Assembly: GCF_017573465.1 (NCBI RefSeq) | Contig: NZ_JAGEPF010000027.1 | Location: forward strand, 97,690-161,689 | Reading direction: 5' to 3' | DNA: 64,000 nt | Source: Actinomadura violacea | GTDB lineage: Bacteria > Actinomycetota > Actinomycetes > Streptosporangiales > Streptosporangiaceae | Part shown: one piece after another, positions 59,632 through 64,000 of the stretch | Numbering within the stretch: the first letter of the stretch is position 1 | How the letters are laid out: each line of letters opens with the position of its first letter | Translations under genes and position numbers: made by a program | Notes under the pieces: generated by a model | Database searches by the model: none | What the model was told of the DNA's origin: nothing | What the model saw: only the letters and a program-made list of their open reading frames with translations

Positions 59632-59880
59632 CTACCGGTCGGCCGCGAAGATCTGCTGCATGATCCCGCGCCGGTGCCGTCCCTGGTAGGTGGTGTCGGG
59701 GTTCTCGGCCTCGGGGAGTTCGGCCAGGTAGCGGCTCTCCGCGTCGATCAGCTGCTCCAGTTCGCCGCGGTCGAGGAACACGCCCTTGCAGCCCGGGCAT
59801 TCCTCGATGACCACGCCGTGCCGTTCATGGGTGTCGAGCTTGGACTCGCACTTCGGACACTGCATCGTCGCCTCTGACAT
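59632..59880 (-). CDS. Zinc-ribbon protein (zf-TFIIB family)
   Basis: An 82-residue protein from ATG 59880 with AGGGGA upstream. Zinc ribbon: CPKCESKLDTHERHGVVIEECPGCKGVFLDRGELEQLID (CxxC-N18-CxxC followed by the conserved FLDRGELE), as in the bacterial zf-TFIIB family. The remainder is a charged helical tail ending MQQIFAADR. Such proteins are widespread and uncharacterised; they may bind nucleic acid or a metal. The gene lies between the FAAL promoter and the surface protein gene. Confidence 0.88.
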   Translation of the reverse strand: MSEATMQCPKCESKLDTHERHGVVIEECPGCKGVFLDRGELEQLIDAESRYLAELPEAENPDTTYQGRHRRGIMQQIFAADR

Positions 59881-60096
59881 ACCGGATCCCCTGTCCGCAA
59901 CCGCAGCTTTACTGTCAGCGGATCAGCTTAGTGACACGCTCCCCCATTTGGCACCGTGCCATGACATCCACCACCGATTCGCACCCCCACCCGCGCCCGT
60001 CCCCCCGTTCCCCTCGCCACCCCACCCAGAGCACGACACAGCCAGGACACGGCGCAGCGCGGGGCGGGCGGGGGCGTGGTGGGGGCGTGGTGAGGG

Positions 60097-61929
60097 TTAG
60101 ATGTAGGCGCCGCTTTGGGCGGCGGCTTCGGCGCGGGCTTCGGCGGCTCGGGTCTCGGCTTTGTAGAGCGCGATGCGGCGCCGCCACAGGCCGAAGCAGG
60201 CGGCGCCCCACAGCAGACCGATCTCGGCGACGATCGCGACGCCGAGCACCACGGCCCAGTCGGTCCCGCTGCCCTGCTCCATCCCGACCGGCGACACCAG
60301 CGTCATCCGGCTGTCGCCGTGGTCGGTGCCGTCGCTCGTGGTCCCCGCCATGGCCTGGCTGTTCGGCGCGGGCATCGGCCCCGGCGCGGTCAGCGGCGGC
60401 AGCGCGACGCCCGGCTGTCCCTGCGCGGGCGCGGCGGGCAGCTCCGGCACCTGCCCTGCCTTCACGTGGCCGCCTCCGGCGCTGCCGCCGTAGCCGGCGC
60501 CGCCGTCCGCACCGGCCGGGTACTCGCCGGCGGGGTACTCGTCCTCCGTCGACGGGACGCTCCCCGCGGACGCGCCTGCGTGATGCTCGTGCTTTCCACC
60601 GACGCCGGGAACGTCCCACGGCACGCTGGTGCCGGACGGCGCTTCGTCGCTGTAGGACCAGGCGTGGTGGCTGTGCGCGGTGCTCCCTCCGGCGGCGCCC
60701 GCCGGCGCGCCGCCGTAGATCGTCACGCTGTGCTGGGTCGGCTTGCTGTACTGCGTTGACGTGCTGTGCTGGGACGAGGCCGGATGCTTCGGCGTGGTCG
60801 GGTAGCCGGGTGCGGTCGGGTGGTTCGGTGCGCTGTGGTGCGTGGGCTTGTTGCCGTGAGGTGCCGGTTGTTCGTTCGTGAAGGGCTGGCCTGGGGTGAG
60901 TGCGTGGTCGGGGTGCGGCCGGCCGTGCGTGAACGGCTTGATGGGGCGGGGGTGTGCCGGTTGCCCGTGGGTGGACGGGTGGAGGTGGTGGCGGGGCTTC
61001 ACCGGGCCGGGCTGCAGGGCGGGGCGGGGCTCGTCGGGCGGGCGGGTGTGCTTCGGGGGTCGGGCGTGGTGTGCGGGATGGCTCTCGTACGCCGGTTGGG
61101 TCTGGCCGGTGGGGGTCTGTCCGGTGGGGGACGGGCCGGTCGGGGACGGCGTGTTGTGGCAGGGCGAGGCCGGGAGGGCTCCCTTGGGGCGGCCGGCGTC
61201 GGCGATGGCGCGGCATGAGGACTCGTCCATCTGCGGTGCGGTCTGCGGTGGCGGGGCCTGGGCGCCGGGGGCGGCGTCCTGGCAGGGCTTGGCGTCGGCG
61301 GAGCAGTGCGCGTCGCCCTCGTTGGGGGCGGACTGGGGCTGGGCGGGGGGATCGTCGGCGGTGGCCGACCCGCTCTCGCCGCACGGGCGGGCGCCACCCC
61401 GTCCGGCGCAGGCCGCGCCGCCGGCCGGGCCGCTGGACGAGAGGTCGAGGACGGCGCGGGACGTCGTGGGCGCGGCGTTGTCGGCGGCGGCGACGGTGAC
61501 GATGGCGGGCCGGGCCTCGGACGGGCGCTGCGGCACCGCGGACGCCGGGACGGCGACGGTGCCGGTCCGCGTCACGGTCGCGCCGCCGACGTCGCCGAGG
61601 TCGCAGCGCAGCTCGCGGCCGGAGTCGAGCCGGGCGCAGCCCGCGGGCCGGTCCGTCCAGGTGAGCGGGTCGGCGGCCAGCATGCGCAGGACGGCGTGGT
61701 GCGCGGTGCCGCCCCTGGCGCGGACACGGACGGTGTGGCCGAGCGCGTAGCCGGGCCCGGCGACGGCGCGAGCGGACGTCGAGGTCTCGGCGAGCAGCCG
61801 GACCGCGGACGGGTTCGCGTTCGCGGACGCCCCGCCGAGCATCATCATCGGCGGGACGGCGAGCGCGCCGCCCGCCATGATCGCGCCGACGCGGGCCCTG
61901 CTGCGTGTCCTGCTGCCACCGGTCCGCAC
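60097..61929 (-). CDS. Large exported His/Pro/Thr-rich surface protein
   Basis: A 610-residue protein with a signal peptide (RSRARVGAIMAGGALAVPPMMMLGGASANA). A globular domain of about 130 residues follows, with two cysteines (AGCARLDSGRELRCDLG), resembling a cell-surface beta domain. Residues 190-500 are low-complexity, rich in Pro, His, Thr, Gly and Gln (TGPSPTGQTPTGQT, HPAHHARPPKHTRPP), suited to cross the cell wall. Near the C-terminus is a membrane helix (WAVVLGVAIVAEIGLLWGAACFGL) and a basic/Ala-rich cytoplasmic end. There is no LPxTG motif. Function unknown; possibly a wall-spanning structural or metal-binding protein. Confidence 0.83.
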   Translation of the reverse strand: MRTGGSRTRSRARVGAIMAGGALAVPPMMMLGGASANANPSAVRLLAETSTSARAVAGPGYALGHTVRVRARGGTAHHAVLRMLAADPLTWTDRPAGCARLDSGRELRCDLGDVGGATVTRTGTVAVPASAVPQRPSEARPAIVTVAAADNAAPTTSRAVLDLSSSGPAGGAACAGRGGARPCGESGSATADDPPAQPQSAPNEGDAHCSADAKPCQDAAPGAQAPPPQTAPQMDESSCRAIADAGRPKGALPASPCHNTPSPTGPSPTGQTPTGQTQPAYESHPAHHARPPKHTRPPDEPRPALQPGPVKPRHHLHPSTHGQPAHPRPIKPFTHGRPHPDHALTPGQPFTNEQPAPHGNKPTHHSAPNHPTAPGYPTTPKHPASSQHSTSTQYSKPTQHSVTIYGGAPAGAAGGSTAHSHHAWSYSDEAPSGTSVPWDVPGVGGKHEHHAGASAGSVPSTEDEYPAGEYPAGADGGAGYGGSAGGGHVKAGQVPELPAAPAQGQPGVALPPLTAPGPMPAPNSQAMAGTTSDGTDHGDSRMTLVSPVGMEQGSGTDWAVVLGVAIVAEIGLLWGAACFGLWRRRIALYKAETRAAEARAEAAAQSGAYI

Positions 61930-62050
61930 GCTGTCCCCTCTCGCGGTTCTCGCCGTCTCTATTGCTGCCAGGGGGGTTCCGGTTCATCGCCGTGCGTAGT
62001 CATTTGTTTCCAGAGTGTCGCCATGAGTAACGTCCGTCCCCGCGTTCTCT

Positions 62051-62076
62051 CTCCGCGGACACCCTCTTTCGCGGAG
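62051..62076 (+). promoter_or_regulatory. Palindrome before the IclR gene
   Basis: CTCCGCG (62051-62057) pairs with CGCGGAG (62070-62076), spacer 12 nt, 52 bp before the GTG of the IclR-type regulator. IclR proteins usually bind dyads upstream of their own gene. Confidence 0.45.
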
Positions 62077-62127
62077 TGAAATCAGATCTTCGTAGAATCA
62101 GGGGGATCGCGAGGAGAGGAGACGCGG

Positions 62128-62871
62128 GTGGCGGAGGCCGTACGGTCGCTGGAGCGCGCGTTCGAGCTGCTGGAGCATCTGGCGGACGCGGGCGGCGAGA
62201 TGGCGCTGTCGGAGCTGACCGAGGTGTCCGGGCTGCCGATGCCGACCATCTACCGGCTCATGCGGACGCTGGTGAACCACGGGTACGTGCGGCAGGAGCC
62301 GTCGAAGCGGTACGCCCTCGGGCCGCGCCTCATCAGGCTCGGCGAGGGCGCGAACCGGCTGCTCGGGACGTGGGCGCGCCCCGTCCTCGGCCGGCTGGTG
62401 GACGACGTGGGCGAGACCGCGAACATGGCCGTGCTGGAGGGCGACGAGGCCGTGTACGTGGCGCAGGTGCCGTCCAAGCACTCGATGCGGATGTTCACCG
62501 AGGTGGGGCGGCGGGTGCAGCCGCACTGCACGGGCGTGGGGAAGGCGCTGCTGTCGCAGCTGCCGGACGAGCGGGTCCGGGAGATCCTCGGCCGGACGGG
62601 GATGGCGGCGCACACGCCGAACACGTTCACCGACCAGGACGCGCTGCTCGCGGAGCTGCACCGGATCCGGGAGCAGGGCTACGCGCTGGACGACGAGGAG
62701 CAGGAGATCGGGGTGCGGTGCGTCGCGGTGCCGCTGCAGGGCGCGCCCGCGCTGACGGCGCTGTCGGTGTCGGGACCGTCCGCCCGGATGACGCACGACG
62801 CCGTCGCCGACGTCGTGCCGATCGTCCGGGACGCGGCGAGCCGCTTCGCCAAGGAGCTGGGCGGCGCCTGA
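62128..62871 (+). CDS. IclR-family transcriptional regulator
   Basis: A 247-residue regulator from GTG 62128. N-terminal winged helix: RSLERAFELLEHLADAGGEMALSELTEVSGLPMPTIYRLMRTLVNHGYVRQEPSKRYALG. The C-terminal effector domain is typical (ETANMAVLEGDEAVYVAQVPSKHSMRMFTEVGRR, HCTGVGKALLSQLP, LDDEEQEIGVRCVAVPL). Its pattern is close to actinobacterial IclR/AllR-type repressors of allantoin or glyoxylate metabolism, but no such catabolic genes are next to it, so the target is unknown. Convergent with the DUF1232 gene. Confidence 0.93.
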   Translation: MAEAVRSLERAFELLEHLADAGGEMALSELTEVSGLPMPTIYRLMRTLVNHGYVRQEPSKRYALGPRLIRLGEGANRLLGTWARPVLGRLVDDVGETANMAVLEGDEAVYVAQVPSKHSMRMFTEVGRRVQPHCTGVGKALLSQLPDERVREILGRTGMAAHTPNTFTDQDALLAELHRIREQGYALDDEEQEIGVRCVAVPLQGAPALTALSVSGPSARMTHDAVADVVPIVRDAASRFAKELGGA

Positions 62872-62885
62872 GGGCCGCGGCGGCG

Positions 62886-63248
62886 CTAGTCGATCGGCTC
62901 GCCGACGATGACGGTCGGGCGGCCGCTGCGCTCCCACATCACGAAGTCGCCGGCGGACTTGACGAGCACCGCCGCGAGCCACAGCGCGAGGCCGGTGTCG
63001 TCGGCGATGCCGGCGATCGGGATGACGTCCGGGATCGCGTCGATCGGGGAGATGATGTACACGAGGCCGAGCGCGAGCAGGCCGAGCGTCCCGAACGACA
63101 TGCCCTTGTACCGGCCGCGCAGGACCGCCTTCAGCATCCGCGGCACGGCGCGGAACCGCTCCCAGAACCCGGGTACGTCGGGCTGGAGGGTCTCGCTGTA
63201 GATCTGCCAGGCCTGCCCGGCGGCGGCCGTCCTGCGATTCCTGTCCAC
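62886..63248 (-). CDS. DUF1232 (YkvA-like) membrane protein
   Basis: A 120-residue protein from GTG 63248 with GAGGAG upstream. The DUF1232 signature is clear: RAVPRMLKAVLRGRYKGMSFGTLGLLALGLVYIISPIDAIPDVIPIAGIADDTGLALWL, containing the conserved YxxSPxDxIPDxIPxxGxxDD element. Two membrane helices are predicted around it. The function of the family is unknown; members are thought to be membrane-associated and linked to lipid or stress responses. Confidence 0.9.
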   Translation of the reverse strand: MDRNRRTAAAGQAWQIYSETLQPDVPGFWERFRAVPRMLKAVLRGRYKGMSFGTLGLLALGLVYIISPIDAIPDVIPIAGIADDTGLALWLAAVLVKSAGDFVMWERSGRPTVIVGEPID

Positions 63249-63556
63249 AGGTACTCCTCGGTCAGGGGTCGTGAGGGCGCGCCCCCGCAGCGCCCACGTC
63301 CCTCTATGACGCGACCGATGCCGGTTTTGTTCCCTTCGACCGATCATGAGTTCCGGATCACAACCGGCAGCCCGGACAGGGCGGTTTCGGGTTACCGGAA
63401 GTGAGTTCTTCGTCACTCTCGCGGGCAACGTGCGGTGATTGCGGAGCAATCTCCGGCGGCCGCTGCCAGCATGAGAGGTCCCGAGAGGGAGGAGCGCCGC
63501 CTCCCCGAGGCACGGCCGGCACCGCCCGTCGAGCACGGCAGGAGCTGATCCACGAC
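63249..63556. other. Intergenic stretch, divergent promoters of DUF1232 and hydrolase genes
   Basis: No gene in these 308 bases. A short dyad AGTGA-N8-TCACT (63400-63404/63413-63417) is the only notable feature. The stretch must hold the promoters of the divergent DUF1232 and hydrolase genes. Confidence 0.5.
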
Positions 63557-64000
63557 ATGAGCGGCGACCATGTGAACAGACCCGTCCACGGGACGGCGGG
63601 GGGCGCCGCCTACGTGGCGCTGCCGCCGACCGCGGTGGACGCGACGGCGTCCGGGCCGACCCTGCTGATGATCGCCTGGCCGGGCTTCGACCCGCCGCGC
63701 ACCGCGGCCGCGCTGGCGGCGGCGGTGCCGATGACGGGCGTGCCGGTGTGGCGCGCCTACCTCGACCTGCCCGGACGCTCGCCGGGCGGGCTCGGCTCGG
63801 GCGCGATCCTGGAGACCGAGGCGATCGAGGCGTACGGCCGCGCGGTCGAGCAGGCCGCGGCCGCGCTGCCCGCCGCGGTCGCGGAGCTGCGCCGCGGCCT
63901 GGCGCTGCCGGACGGGCCCGTCGCGCTCGCCGGGTTCAGCGCGGGCGGCGCTGCGGCGCTGCTGGCGATCGCGCCCGGCCAGGTCGCCGTCAGCGCGGTC
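63557..64000 (+). CDS. Alpha/beta hydrolase, N-terminal part (cut by window edge)
   Basis: An open frame from ATG 63557 to the right edge, 148 codons, without a stop. AGGAG lies 13-17 bases upstream. The sequence TLLMIAWPGFDPPRTAAALAAAVPMTGVPVWRAYLDLPG is a beta-strand/oxyanion region, and LPDGPVALAGFSAGGAAALLAIAPG contains the nucleophile elbow GFSAGG (Ser at about residue 132). It is a hydrolase of the dienelactone/prolyl-oligopeptidase type, probably acting on a small ester. Asp and His of the triad lie beyond the window. Confidence 0.85.
   Translation, partial: MSGDHVNRPVHGTAGGAAYVALPPTAVDATASGPTLLMIAWPGFDPPRTAAALAAAVPMTGVPVWRAYLDLPGRSPGGLGSGAILETEAIEAYGRAVEQAAAALPAAVAELRRGLALPDGPVALAGFSAGGAAALLAIAPGQVAVSAV

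Overview
The window is a strongly GC-rich stretch of actinobacterial chromosome. Third codon positions are almost all G or C, GTG starts are common, and the gene set is typical of a filamentous actinomycete: a SigE-type sigma factor, a DUF5753/DUF397 pair, a PucR-type regulator, HisKA two-component systems, a large modular PKS and secreted Ala/Pro-rich proteins. The style (DUF574 methyltransferase, FadD19-like ligase, class F sortase, MmpL) points to the Streptosporangiales, probably an Actinomadura-like member of the Thermomonosporaceae. That placement is inference; no rRNA or other marker is present. I see no tRNA, rRNA, CRISPR array, insertion sequence or prophage.

Left third (1-24 kb): the end of a NarL-type two-component pair, an enoyl-CoA hydratase, a stand-alone PPDK-type ATP-binding protein, a lipoprotein, a compact Rho factor, a membrane Ser/Thr kinase, a FadD19-like acyl-CoA synthetase, a relic of a phytase/esterase-like gene, sigE, a hydrolase, a DUF574 methyltransferase, yceI behind a palindrome-rich promoter, an orphan histidine kinase, a GCS2 ligase, a CGNR regulator divergent from an MFS exporter, an OmpR-type two-component pair, a Nudix/GntR pair and a PucR regulator.

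Middle (24-42 kb): a ubiX-ubiD decarboxylase pair with a divergent LysR regulator, a KhtTU-type K+/H+ antiporter, an AraC regulator, a streptogrisin-like protease, two groups of AhpD-like proteins, a LysE exporter, a threonine dehydratase-like enzyme, an XRE/DUF397 regulatory island, and a secreted protein coupled to a class F sortase.

The most interesting region is 42.3-59.6 kb. A single-module type I PKS begins with a Pks13-like loading ACP and ends in a thioesterase. It lies beside a crotonyl-CoA carboxylase/reductase, an MFS protein with a 500-residue repeat tail, a glycosyltransferase, an MmpL transporter and a fatty acyl-AMP ligase. The gene order is PKS-CCR on the minus strand, MFS-GT divergent on the plus strand, then FAAL-MmpL on the minus strand converging on the GT. 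The same 18-bp palindrome (TTGTCA-N6-TGACAA) lies in the PKS/MFS intergenic region and upstream of the FAAL, tying the three transcription units together. The PKS has an active-looking KR but a DH without its histidine. The simplest reading is an alpha-alkyl-beta-hydroxy lipid: a FAAL-activated acyl chain condensed with a CCR-derived alkylmalonyl unit, then glycosylated and exported. This parallels mycolic acid assembly (FadD32-Pks13-MmpL3) in an organism not expected to make mycolates.

Right edge (59.6-64 kb): a zinc-ribbon protein, a large exported surface protein, an IclR regulator, a DUF1232 membrane protein and the start of an alpha/beta hydrolase.
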